A stretch of DNA of 64,000 nt. It comes from Pseudomonas sp. Irchel s3h14 (GTDB lineage: Bacteria; Pseudomonadota; Gammaproteobacteria; Pseudomonadales; Pseudomonadaceae). The position numbers and the translations under genes are program-made. Shown here piece after piece: positions 33,301 through 40,666 of the stretch. The notes beneath the pieces are model-generated. The model searched no databases, was not told the DNA's origin, and was given only the letters and a program-made list of their open reading frames with translations. Each line of letters starts with the position of its first letter. Position 1 is the first letter of the stretch. Location of the stretch: NCBI RefSeq assembly GCF_900187425.1, contig NZ_FYDJ01000014.1, positions 79,996 to 143,995 of the forward strand, read 5' to 3'.

Positions 33301-35187
33301 CTCCAGTTCTGTGTGCCAGGCGCCGTGGTTGTTATGCAGCAGGGGCGGCTGATAAGCATCAGTTCGGTTCGGATGCTTAATCTGAAACGTGCCTGGCACG
33401 CGGTCGGGCTTCACGGCATACAGTTTTTCCTCCAGTGGCAGCAGCGTCTTGCCCTCGTATTGATAGAGGCCGAGATGATCGGGTTTTACTCCTTCGGGCA
33501 AAATGAGTGCTTGTTCGTAAGGCTTGAGATCCGGCTTCCAGTAGCGGGTTTTTCCTTTGGGCGTTGTGACGGGTTTGAGTGGGTCGACAAGCGCAATAGC
33601 TTCACGAGAGAGCAGACGGCTGAGGGTCCGGGCAGCGATGGCGCCGCCCACCGCAAATGTCCCCACCTGAACCACCGTTTCGACGAACGTCATCAGATGC
33701 CCGAACGCTTCTGTTTTCAGCCCTTCAGCCAGGTCCACTATGCCTTCGAAGGTTTCGTCGAGTAACTGGTAGGCCATGTAGCCCAGCATCAATTCGCCGA
33801 GAAACGGGACGAAAGGCAGTGCAACGAACGTCGCGATTTCAAGGATTGTCGAGGCCACTTTGCTGAAGGCATTCCACAATGCCCATCGCGCGTTGCTGTC
33901 GGCAGTGGCGGTGGAGACGGCGAGGGTGCTTGCATCGTTGAGGATCTTGTTCAGCTGTCGCTGATAGAGATGGTTCCACAGGTCCGCTTTGAACGGGATC
34001 GCCGAAAACCGCAAATCAGGCTTGTCGATGGGCGTTTCGCGCCAGCTCGGCAGAGGGTCGCCCTGTCGGTGTTGATGCCAGGTCACGCTCTGGAGGCGAC
34101 GATTGAGGTCCGCGAAAAAATGTCCTCTTTCCTTGTGGTCGACGAAGCGACTGAAGAACGTTTGATAAGCGGGCGAGCGCAGTTTGCGAGTCAGCTCGGC
34201 CATGAACGCCAATGTGTTCGGGTATTCCTTGAGAGGATGCTCTGGATCATCGGGAATGTAGGCAATGATCCGTGTGGCCGTGCGTGCGCGCTCCAGGCTC
34301 GCCGCGAAAATGACAATGCCGGTCAGCGAGGAGGACATCATTGTCAGGTCGTGACCCAGCAGCGGCTGCCCATCCAGTCGAGCACCCGAACGCCCTTCCA
34401 GAATGCGCAGGATCGAGAGATGGGCATCTGCAGGGATATCCTTTCGGACTTGCGCCATTTGCAGCGCAGATTGGAGTGCTGTTTTGTGCGAGACGATCAC
34501 CTTCGGTTTCAACACCGCACCGGCCACCGGGTTGGACAACCCCAGATTGTCTTTGAGGTAAGCGTTGTACCGGGCGCCGATATCCAGTTCCCGGCATAAC
34601 CGGGCAAAGGCCGGGATAGTGAGCTTTTGCTTGACCGCCGGCAGCGTATCGAACTGCCCTGTGGGCGAAGGTTTGGTGATGAACGTCGAGGCTGACTCGT
34701 AAGCCCCTGCCGCTGTTTCCGATTCCTGAAAGTTATGCAGGGCGGCGTCGAGCATCGACACGGTCCAGGTGCGCGCGGCGCCAGTCTTGATTCCGAAAAG
34801 CGGCACGGTTTGAGGGATGTACAGGCGCAGGAAAGTGGTTTTGACGTCCAGATCCAGGTCAAACCGGGTTTTCAGGGCGTCGCTCAGCAGTGGTTCGGCA
34901 AAGGCTTGTGCGCTTCGCAGCTTCGACAGCATTGAGTCCAGACGATTTCGATGGGTCCAATGTTCCTGACTGATCTTTTTCAGCGACTGGTGCTGCAGCG
35001 GTGTTGCGGTGCCATGCCAGTCCGGCGTCATAAACGTGGCGTTCTTGAGAGCTTGGTGTGTACTGGACGATGCTTCTAATACCCAGACTGGCAGATTGTT
35101 GAACAGGTGATGGTAGTGATCGTCCGGCTGCGCAGCGGATTCACTGCCTCCAGTAGTGGAAAGGCGATCGTTCTCGTATCGGCTCAT
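30322..35187 (-). CDS. Giant leucine-rich-repeat protein with dermonecrotic-toxin-like N-terminus (DUF6543 type)
   Basis: The 1621-residue protein has no signal peptide. The first ~430 residues resemble the dermonecrotic-toxin/DUF6543 domain of Pseudomonas LRR proteins (LFNNLPVWVLEASSSTHQAL, TVPLFGIKTGAARTWTVSML). A hydrophobic region with possible membrane-inserting helices follows at about 450-525 (ILEIATFVALPFVPFLGELM). Two LRR blocks (about 1095-1290 and 1410-1580, pattern LxxLxLxxxxLxxLPxxI) are each preceded by the same helical segment with W-R-x-S-E/W-R-H-E-S-E. The C-terminus ends shortly after the second LRR block, and no CxD NEL ubiquitin-ligase domain is present. It is a likely effector or toxin, but the delivery route is unknown. 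It interrupts the argR-aru block on the opposite strand. Confidence 0.88.
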   Translation of the reverse strand: MSRYENDRLSTTGGSESAAQPDDHYHHLFNNLPVWVLEASSSTHQALKNATFMTPDWHGTATPLQHQSLKKISQEHWTHRNRLDSMLSKLRSAQAFAEPLLSDALKTRFDLDLDVKTTFLRLYIPQTVPLFGIKTGAARTWTVSMLDAALHNFQESETAAGAYESASTFITKPSPTGQFDTLPAVKQKLTIPAFARLCRELDIGARYNAYLKDNLGLSNPVAGAVLKPKVIVSHKTALQSALQMAQVRKDIPADAHLSILRILEGRSGARLDGQPLLGHDLTMMSSSLTGIVIFAASLERARTATRIIAYIPDDPEHPLKEYPNTLAFMAELTRKLRSPAYQTFFSRFVDHKERGHFFADLNRRLQSVTWHQHRQGDPLPSWRETPIDKPDLRFSAIPFKADLWNHLYQRQLNKILNDASTLAVSTATADSNARWALWNAFSKVASTILEIATFVALPFVPFLGELMLGYMAYQLLDETFEGIVDLAEGLKTEAFGHLMTFVETVVQVGTFAVGGAIAARTLSRLLSREAIALVDPLKPVTTPKGKTRYWKPDLKPYEQALILPEGVKPDHLGLYQYEGKTLLPLEEKLYAVKPDRVPGTFQIKHPNRTDAYQPPLLHNNHGAWHTELEQPLNWDREKVMRRLGHSVEPFSSVEREQILRVSGYHDNVVREMHVEHYRPPSLLTDTIKRFRINRDIETFIEQIGSDQPERYRKADLILQHQLLTSYDDWPVDTPMPAPETQTKAFRKQTAELALKHHKSLFDTRYRAQEKTDNVQVQRLLDDVHGLPTDVAQELVSNATGTELRQLHNGRAPQRLKEAALKAMEAVRAARACEGLFSDALDNTDTHRLALQSLNSLPGFPAELRIEVRDYAHDGRVRDSIGQLNAPTVKTLVRAEVGTYQVYQDSESAPGDFYQGLFQALPQAQRNALSPSIANAQALRLHIAEHALNQPALRKLFAKNPNRKPFYDPTTMRLPGGSDGYRRSYFPTPSLNDRVREVYPSLSEEELQSVVLQLQTHPDGARMELSRLSSELSRLNQDLNTWINDSPTAHPQTRVPLNELERQVARHNRRLLAQEIQRSWRRQSERDFNGPDDTPRYALRFAGAILGDLPTLTADFPHVSLLSLEGSHAVQGVPEFLQRFTSLRRLDLKRFSLTSLPEAIPRMTDLDALVLSDCAIRFDAANWAKLSSLNKLVMLDLYQNPFTMVPSVESMPELVHLDLSRTGLTDIPDSVVRHPKLDTAKLLHNRISELPSQLFESPVYAKRAIHLTHNPLSDNARQLIKHHYFDSSYDLGIYAPEADINRVRALYPNLEVEQASEFVYELAGTLADGRIELTNLEAELAQLSNDLAAWAADLPAQHPLTGEPFTAQQQLVEHMNRDQFKQTLEQCWRHESELDDFNEALEPTYDLAFESYINGDLPTLNADFSHVTSLELRSVDGVTRAGNFLESFPNLKRLRLRDCNLGNIPDAVFKMGQLRALSLPECRVRLSAESASALAGMEQLDYLDLARNPLGQTPDLSQMMGLATVLLNDTGITEIPHGLLQMTELDWADLSGNAITEVPSDVLELPVEIAENISFRGNRFSGESLLRLIGYFERTGMDFGVEEVINRGEMEISTSEGSDMEE

Positions 35188-35245
35188 GCGCTATTCCCTT
35201 AGCGTTTTGAATGAGCCGCCAGCAAAACAGACGATGATCGGTTCC

Positions 35246-35267
35246 GTGCGGTACATATTTACCGCAC
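35246..35267. promoter_or_regulatory. 22-bp dyad in the toxin/aruC divergent region
   Basis: GTGCGGTA-CATATT-TACCGCAC is a perfect 8-bp dyad 59 bases before the LRR-protein start. A second palindrome, GCAGTTTAAACTGC, lies at 35299-35312. Both look like regulator-binding sites; no HrpL-type promoter is seen. Confidence 0.5.
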
Positions 35268-35329
35268 CGCTCGACAACCCTGCCTATAACCTGTGCCGGC
35301 AGTTTAAACTGCGCCTTTGCGACGCTATA

Positions 35330-35345
35330 TGTCGCATTGCCGTAA
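35330..35345 (+). promoter_or_regulatory. ArgR-like half-site 1 upstream of aruC
   Basis: TGTCGCATTGCCGTAA fits TGTCGC-N8-AA. It lies 130 bases before the aruC ATG. Confidence 0.6.
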
Positions 35346-35380
35346 ACCCGGCTGAAACCGGGGTTTGCGCTATAAGAAGT

Positions 35381-35396
35381 TGTCGCTTGGCGGCAA
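35381..35396 (+). promoter_or_regulatory. ArgR-like half-site 2 upstream of aruC
   Basis: TGTCGCTTGGCGGCAA fits TGTCGC-N8-AA, 51 bases downstream of half-site 1. A TATAAG at 35371-35376 between them could be a -10 box. Confidence 0.6.
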
Positions 35397-35474
35397 GGCC
35401 GGGCTGAAAACTGTCCTTACAATCCCCCCATCGCTCGCCAGTTTCAGGCGAGTGTTCCTCATCAGGAGACTCCG

Positions 35475-36695
35475 ATGTCCGTTGAGCACGCTGCGGTACA
35501 ACGCGCCGATTTCGACCAGGTAATGGTTCCCAACTACGCGCCTGCCGCTTTCATTCCTGTTCGTGGCGCCGGCTCCCGCGTCTGGGACCAGTCTGGCCGC
35601 GAGCTGATCGACTTCGCCGGCGGGATTGCCGTTAACGTATTGGGCCATGCGCACCCGGCGCTGGTCGCTGCCTTGACCGAGCAGGCGAACAAGCTGTGGC
35701 ACGTGTCCAACGTCTTCACCAATGAGCCGGCCTTGCGCCTGGCCCATAAGCTGATCGACGCCACGTTTGCCGAGCGCGCGTTCTTCTGCAACTCCGGCGC
35801 CGAAGCCAACGAGGCCGCCTTCAAGCTGGCCCGTCGCGTCGGTTTCGATCGTTTCGGCAGCGAGAAGTACGAAATCATCGCCGCGCTCAACAGCTTCCAC
35901 GGTCGTACCCTGTTCACCGTGAACGTCGGTGGTCAGTCGAAGTATTCCGATGGCTTCGGTCCGAAGATCACCGGTATCACCCACGTGCCGTATAACGATC
36001 TGGCCGCGCTGAAAGCCGCCATTTCCGACAAGACGTGCGCTGTGGTTCTGGAACCGATCCAGGGCGAGAGCGGCGTGATCCCGGCCGAACTCGAGTACCT
36101 GCAAGGCGCCCGCGAACTGTGCACCGCACACAACGCGCTGCTGATTTTCGACGAAGTGCAAACCGGCATGGGCCGCAGCGGCAAGCTGTTCGCCTACCAG
36201 CATTACGGCGTGATCCCGGACATCCTGACCAGCGCCAAGAGCCTGGGCGGTGGTTTCCCGATCGCCGCAATGCTGACCACTGAAGACTTGGCCAAACACC
36301 TGGTCGTCGGCACTCACGGCACCACCTACGGCGGCAATCCGCTGGCGTGTGCTGTCGCTGAAGCTGTGATTGACGTGGTTAATACCCCTGAAGTGCTGGC
36401 CGGCGTCAACGCCAAGCACGACAAGTTCAAGGCTCGCCTGGAGCAGATCGGCGAGAAGTACGGCCTGTTTACCCAGGTCCGGGGTATGGGCCTGTTGATC
36501 GGTTGCGTGCTGAACGATGCCTGGAAAGGCAAGGCCAAGGACATCTTCAACGCCGCTGAAAAAGAAGGCCTGATGATTCTGCAGGCTGGCCCCGACGTGG
36601 TTCGTTTCGCGCCAAGCCTGGTGGTTGAAGACGCCGATATCGATGCCGGTCTGGACCGTTTCGAGCGCGCCGCGGCCAAACTGACTCAAGCCTGA
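35475..36695 (+). CDS. aruC: Succinylornithine/acetylornithine aminotransferase
   Basis: The 406-residue PLP enzyme transfers the amino group of N2-succinylornithine to 2-oxoglutarate (AST pathway step 3) and also acts on acetylornithine. Class III signatures are present: FFCNSGAEANEAAFKLARRV, LLIFDEVQTGMGRSGKLFAY and the PLP lysine in LTSAKSLGGGFPIAAM. It heads the aruCFGDBE operon. A hairpin and a repeat element separate it from aruF, so expression may drop after it. Confidence 0.96.
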   Translation: MSVEHAAVQRADFDQVMVPNYAPAAFIPVRGAGSRVWDQSGRELIDFAGGIAVNVLGHAHPALVAALTEQANKLWHVSNVFTNEPALRLAHKLIDATFAERAFFCNSGAEANEAAFKLARRVGFDRFGSEKYEIIAALNSFHGRTLFTVNVGGQSKYSDGFGPKITGITHVPYNDLAALKAAISDKTCAVVLEPIQGESGVIPAELEYLQGARELCTAHNALLIFDEVQTGMGRSGKLFAYQHYGVIPDILTSAKSLGGGFPIAAMLTTEDLAKHLVVGTHGTTYGGNPLACAVAEAVIDVVNTPEVLAGVNAKHDKFKARLEQIGEKYGLFTQVRGMGLLIGCVLNDAWKGKAKDIFNAAEKEGLMILQAGPDVVRFAPSLVVEDADIDAGLDRFERAAAKLTQA

Positions 36696-36704
36696 TAGAC
36701 CCTT

Positions 36705-36728
36705 CGACGCCTGATCATTCAGGCGTCG
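36705..36728 (+). terminator. Hairpin after aruC
   Basis: CGACGCCTGA and TCAGGCGTCG form a perfect 10-bp stem with a 4-base loop; the following AACCCAATTTTT contains a short T-run. It may partly terminate the operon after the first gene. Confidence 0.6.
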
Positions 36729-36758
36729 AACCCAATTTTTATGCCGGGCCAGATTCAA

Positions 36759-36848
36759 TGTGGGAGCGGGCTTGCTCGCGAAGGCGGACTGACATTCAGC
36801 ATTGATGTTGAATGTTATGGCCCCTTCGCGAGCAAGCCCGCTCCCACA
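36759..36848. repeat. Inverted pair of the GTGGGAGCGGGCTTGCTCGC repeat
   Basis: Copies at 36759-36784 and 36823-36848 face each other around a 38-base loop (REP doublet). It lies between aruC and aruF and could stabilise the upstream mRNA. Confidence 0.85.
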
Positions 36849-36921
36849 CTGGACACTGAGTAGCTTGAATGCTGGCCCGGTTATTTTTCCTCAAAGAGTT
36901 TTTCGAGAAAGGAGTGACACC

Positions 36922-37941
36922 ATGCTGGTGATGCGCCCCGCGCAAATGGCTGATCTGGGCGAGGTACAGCGTCTGGCTGCGGACAGCCCGATTGGTGTCA
37001 CTTCCTTGCCGGATGACGTTGAACGCCTGAGCGACAAGATCGCGGCAAGCGAAGCCTCGTTCGCCGCCGAAGTCAGCTTCAACGGTGAAGAGAGCTATTT
37101 CTTCGTCCTCGAAGACACCGCCACCGGCAAACTGGTGGGCTGCTCGGCCATCGTTGCGTCGGCCGGTTATTCCGAGCCGTTCTACAGCTTCCGTAATGAA
37201 ACCTTTGTGCACGCCTCCCGTGAGCTGAAGATTCATAACAAGATCCACGTGCTCTCCCAGTGCCACGACCTGACCGGCAACAGTTTGCTGACCAGTTTCT
37301 ACGTGCTGCCGGAGCTGGTGGGGTCGGCCTGGTCGGAGCTCAACTCCCGTGGTCGCTTGTTGTTCGTCGCCAGCCATCCGGAGCGTTTCGCCGATTCTGT
37401 GGTGACCGAGATCGTCGGTTACAGCGATGAAAATGGTGATTCGCCGTTCTGGGATGCCATCGGTCGTAATTTCTTCGACCTCAACTACGCCGCTGCCGAG
37501 CGTCTGTGCGGTCTGAAGAGCCGGACGTTCCTGGCCGAGCTGATGCCGCATTACCCGATCTATGTGCCGCTGCTGCCGGACTCCGCTCAAGAGGCGATGG
37601 GCCAGGTGCACCCACGGGCGCAGATCACTTTCGACATCCTGATGCGCGAAGGCTTCGAAACCGATCATTACATCGACATTTTCGACGGCGGGCCGACCCT
37701 ACACGCCCGTGTCTCGGGGATTCGTTCGATCGCCCAGAGCCGAGTAGTCCCGGTGAAAATCGGCGAGCCGGTCAAAGGCGCCGGTCGTCAGTACCTGGTG
37801 GCCAACGCCCAGTTGCAGGATTACCGCGCCGTTTTGCTTGAGCTCGATTACGCGCCGGGCAAACCCGTGACCCTGGATCTTGAGGCGGCCGAAGCCCTGG
37901 GTGTCGGTGAAGGTGCCAGCGTGCGCCTGGTGGCGGTTTAA
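36922..37941 (+). CDS. aruF: Arginine N-succinyltransferase, alpha subunit
   Basis: The 339-residue protein is one of two related subunits that transfer succinate from succinyl-CoA to arginine, the first AST step. It starts MLVMRPAQMADLGEVQRLAA after AAAGGAGTGACACC. The AstA-family motifs SQCHDLTGNSLLTSFYVLPE and FLAELMPHYPIYVPLLPDSA are present. The in-frame extension to 36802 reads through the repeat and is not used. It is paralogous to aruG downstream. Confidence 0.96.
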   Translation: MLVMRPAQMADLGEVQRLAADSPIGVTSLPDDVERLSDKIAASEASFAAEVSFNGEESYFFVLEDTATGKLVGCSAIVASAGYSEPFYSFRNETFVHASRELKIHNKIHVLSQCHDLTGNSLLTSFYVLPELVGSAWSELNSRGRLLFVASHPERFADSVVTEIVGYSDENGDSPFWDAIGRNFFDLNYAAAERLCGLKSRTFLAELMPHYPIYVPLLPDSAQEAMGQVHPRAQITFDILMREGFETDHYIDIFDGGPTLHARVSGIRSIAQSRVVPVKIGEPVKGAGRQYLVANAQLQDYRAVLLELDYAPGKPVTLDLEAAEALGVGEGASVRLVAV

Positions 37942-38036
37942 CACCTGCTGCTACGCCTGGAAAGAATGCTTGGAAAGAATGCCTAAAAAGCAGCGAGTTT
38001 CACGGGTGGCGCAAGCGGCCCGTTTGAGGAGATAGC

Positions 38037-39062
38037 ATGATCGTTCGTCCCGTACGCAGCAGCGATTTACCCGCTCTGATCGACCTGGCCCGCAGCACCG
38101 GCACTGGCCTGACCACCTTGCCGGCCAATGAAGAGCGTCTGGCCCATCGGGTCGGCTGGGCCGAGAAGACCTTCCGCGGCGAAGCCGGGCGGGGCGATGC
38201 GGACTACCTGTTCGTGCTCGAAGACGATGATGGCCGCGTGGTGGGTATTTCCGCCATTGCCGGTGCCGTCGGTCTGCGTGAGCCTTGGTACAACTTCCGG
38301 GTTGGCCTGACCGTCAGCGCTTCGCAAGAGTTGAACATCTACCGCGAAATCCCGACGCTGTTCCTGGCCAACGACCTGACCGGTAACTCCGAGCTGTGCT
38401 CGCTGTTCCTGCACGCCGACTACCGCACGGGCCTCAACGGTCGCATGCTGGCCAAGGCGCGGATGCTGTTCATCGCCGAGTTCCCGCAACTGTTCGGCAA
38501 CAAGATCATCGCCGAGATGCGCGGCATGTCCGACGAAGCCGGGCGTTCGCCGTTCTGGGAAAGCCTGGGGCGTCATTTCTTCAAGATGGAATTCAGCCAG
38601 GCTGACTACCTGACCGGTGTGGGCAACAAGGCGTTCATCGCCGAACTGATGCCGAAATTCCCGTTGTACACCTGCTTCCTGTCGGAAGATGCACGCAACG
38701 TGATCGGCCAGGTTCATCGGGACACCGAGCCGGCGTTGGCCATGCTTAAAAGCGAAGGCTTCAGCTATCAAGGCTACGTCGACATCTTCGACGCCGGTCC
38801 TGCTGTTGAGTGTGAAACCGGCAAGATCCGCGCAGTGCGCGACAGCCAGGCGCTGGTGCTGGCCATCGGCACGCCGGGTGACGACGCCACACCGTTCCTT
38901 ATTCATAACCGCAAGCGCGAAGACTGCCGGATCACTGCTGCTCCTGCACGTTTCGCCGCCGGTACGCTGGTGGTCGATCCGCTGACCGCCAAACGTCTTC
39001 AACTCAACGCCGGCGATCAAGTGCGCGCCGTTCCGTTGTCTGCTGCCAGGGAGTCGAAATAA
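38037..39062 (+). CDS. aruG: Arginine N-succinyltransferase, beta subunit
   Basis: The 341-residue partner of AruF begins MIVRPVRSSDLPALIDLARS and shares its layout (LANDLTGNSELCSLFLHADY, FIAELMPKFPLYTCFLSEDA). The pair arose by gene duplication and works as a heteromer. Its stop overlaps the aruD start (TAATG), so they are coupled. Confidence 0.96.
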   Translation: MIVRPVRSSDLPALIDLARSTGTGLTTLPANEERLAHRVGWAEKTFRGEAGRGDADYLFVLEDDDGRVVGISAIAGAVGLREPWYNFRVGLTVSASQELNIYREIPTLFLANDLTGNSELCSLFLHADYRTGLNGRMLAKARMLFIAEFPQLFGNKIIAEMRGMSDEAGRSPFWESLGRHFFKMEFSQADYLTGVGNKAFIAELMPKFPLYTCFLSEDARNVIGQVHRDTEPALAMLKSEGFSYQGYVDIFDAGPAVECETGKIRAVRDSQALVLAIGTPGDDATPFLIHNRKREDCRITAAPARFAAGTLVVDPLTAKRLQLNAGDQVRAVPLSAARESK

Positions 39063-40528
39063 TGAATTCGCTATACATCGCAGGTGAATGGCTGGCCGGC
39101 CAGGGTGAAGCCTTTCAGTCGCTGAACCCGGTAACCCAACAAGTGCTGTGGGCCGGCGAAGGCGCTACCACTGCTCAGGTTGAATCGGCCGTGCAAGCCG
39201 CACGCCAGGCATTCCCGAGCTGGGCCCGACGTACCCTGGAGGAGCGCATTACAGTGCTGGAGGCCTTTGCCGCCGCGCTGAAGAACAATGCTGACGAACT
39301 GGCTCGCACCATCGGTGAGGAAACCGGCAAACCTTTGTGGGAAGCGGCGACCGAAGTCACCAGCATGGTCAACAAGATTGCGATCTCGGTGCAGAGCTAC
39401 CGCGAACGTACCGGCGAGAAGAGCGGCCCGTTGGGCGACGCCACCGCCGTGTTGCGCCACAAACCACACGGTGTGGTCGCGGTGTTCGGGCCTTACAACT
39501 TCCCTGGTCACCTGCCGAACGGTCACATCGTGCCGGCGCTGCTGGCCGGTAATAGTGTGCTGTTCAAACCCAGCGAGCTGACGCCGAAAGTCGCGGAGCT
39601 GACGGTCAAGTGCTGGATCGAAGCCGGTCTGCCGGCAGGCGTGTTGAACCTGCTGCAAGGCGCTCGCGAAACCGGTATCGCCCTGGCGGCGAACCCGGGC
39701 ATCGATGGCTTGTTCTTCACCGGCTCCAGCCGCACCGGCAATCACCTGCATCAACAGTTTGCCGGTCGTCCGGACAAGATCCTCGCGCTGGAAATGGGCG
39801 GTAACAACCCGCTGGTCGTTGATCAGGTCGCAGACCTCGATGCTGCCGTTTACACCATCATCCAGTCTGCGTTCATTTCCGCCGGTCAGCGTTGCACCTG
39901 CGCCCGCCGCTTGCTGGTGCCACAGGGCGCCTGGGGCGACACACTGCTGGCGCGTCTGGTGGCGGTCAGCCGTACGATTGAAGTCGGCGCGTTTGATCAG
40001 CAACCGGCACCGTTCATGGGCTCGGTGATTTCTCTCGGCGCTGCGAAAGCACTGATGGATGCGCAAGAGCATCTGCTGGGCAACGGCGCAGTCGCGCTGC
40101 TGGAAATGACTCAGCCACAAGCTCAAGCTGCCTTGCTGACCCCAGGTATTCTGGACGTCACGGCAGTGGCTGATCGCCCTGACGAAGAGCTGTTCGGCCC
40201 GCTGCTGCAAGTGATCCGCTACGCTGATTTTGAGGCAGCGATCGCTGAAGCCAACGACACCAACTATGGCCTGGCGGCCGGTCTGCTGTCGGATTCCGAA
40301 GCACGTTATCAGCAGTTCTGGCTGGAAAGCCGTGCGGGCATCGTCAACTGGAACAAACAGCTGACCGGTGCTGCGAGCAGCGCGCCATTCGGCGGTGTCG
40401 GCGCTTCGGGCAACCACCGCGCCAGCGCCTACTACGCGGCAGATTACTGCGCGTACCCGGTCGCTTCGCTGGAAACGCCGAGCCTGACCTTGCCGGCGAC
40501 CCTGACGCCCGGCTTGAAGATGGCGTGA
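39062..40528 (+). CDS. aruD: Succinylglutamate semialdehyde dehydrogenase
   Basis: The 488-residue NAD-dependent aldehyde dehydrogenase oxidises N-succinylglutamate semialdehyde, AST step 4. Key sites are the cofactor-binding FTGSSRTGNHLHQQF, the general base in LALEMGGNNPLVV and the catalytic Cys in SAFISAGQRCTCARRLLVPQ. It follows aruG with overlapping stop and start codons. Confidence 0.97.
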   Translation: MNSLYIAGEWLAGQGEAFQSLNPVTQQVLWAGEGATTAQVESAVQAARQAFPSWARRTLEERITVLEAFAAALKNNADELARTIGEETGKPLWEAATEVTSMVNKIAISVQSYRERTGEKSGPLGDATAVLRHKPHGVVAVFGPYNFPGHLPNGHIVPALLAGNSVLFKPSELTPKVAELTVKCWIEAGLPAGVLNLLQGARETGIALAANPGIDGLFFTGSSRTGNHLHQQFAGRPDKILALEMGGNNPLVVDQVADLDAAVYTIIQSAFISAGQRCTCARRLLVPQGAWGDTLLARLVAVSRTIEVGAFDQQPAPFMGSVISLGAAKALMDAQEHLLGNGAVALLEMTQPQAQAALLTPGILDVTAVADRPDEELFGPLLQVIRYADFEAAIAEANDTNYGLAAGLLSDSEARYQQFWLESRAGIVNWNKQLTGAASSAPFGGVGASGNHRASAYYAADYCAYPVASLETPSLTLPATLTPGLKMA

Positions 40529-40534
40529 CGCCCA

Positions 40535-40598
40535 TTCGCGAGCAAGCCCGCTCCCACAGGGAAATGCATTCCAATGTGGGAGCGGGCTTGCTCGCGAA
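40535..40598. repeat. Inverted pair of the GTGGGAGCGGGCTTGCTCGC repeat
   Basis: Perfect 24-base inverted copies at 40535-40558 and 40575-40598 with a 16-base loop form a REP doublet between aruD and aruB. Confidence 0.88.
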
Positions 40599-40666
40599 GG
40601 CCGCGCCTCGGTCTCAAAGAATAGTTACTGATGCCTATAACAACAGATTCTCGTGGAGCCTCGCTG

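Noticed and set aside
35188..35474. Hrp box for the LRR protein
   Set aside because: GGAACC is present on the correct strand but no CCAC follows at 15-16 bases, so type III regulation by HrpL is not supported.
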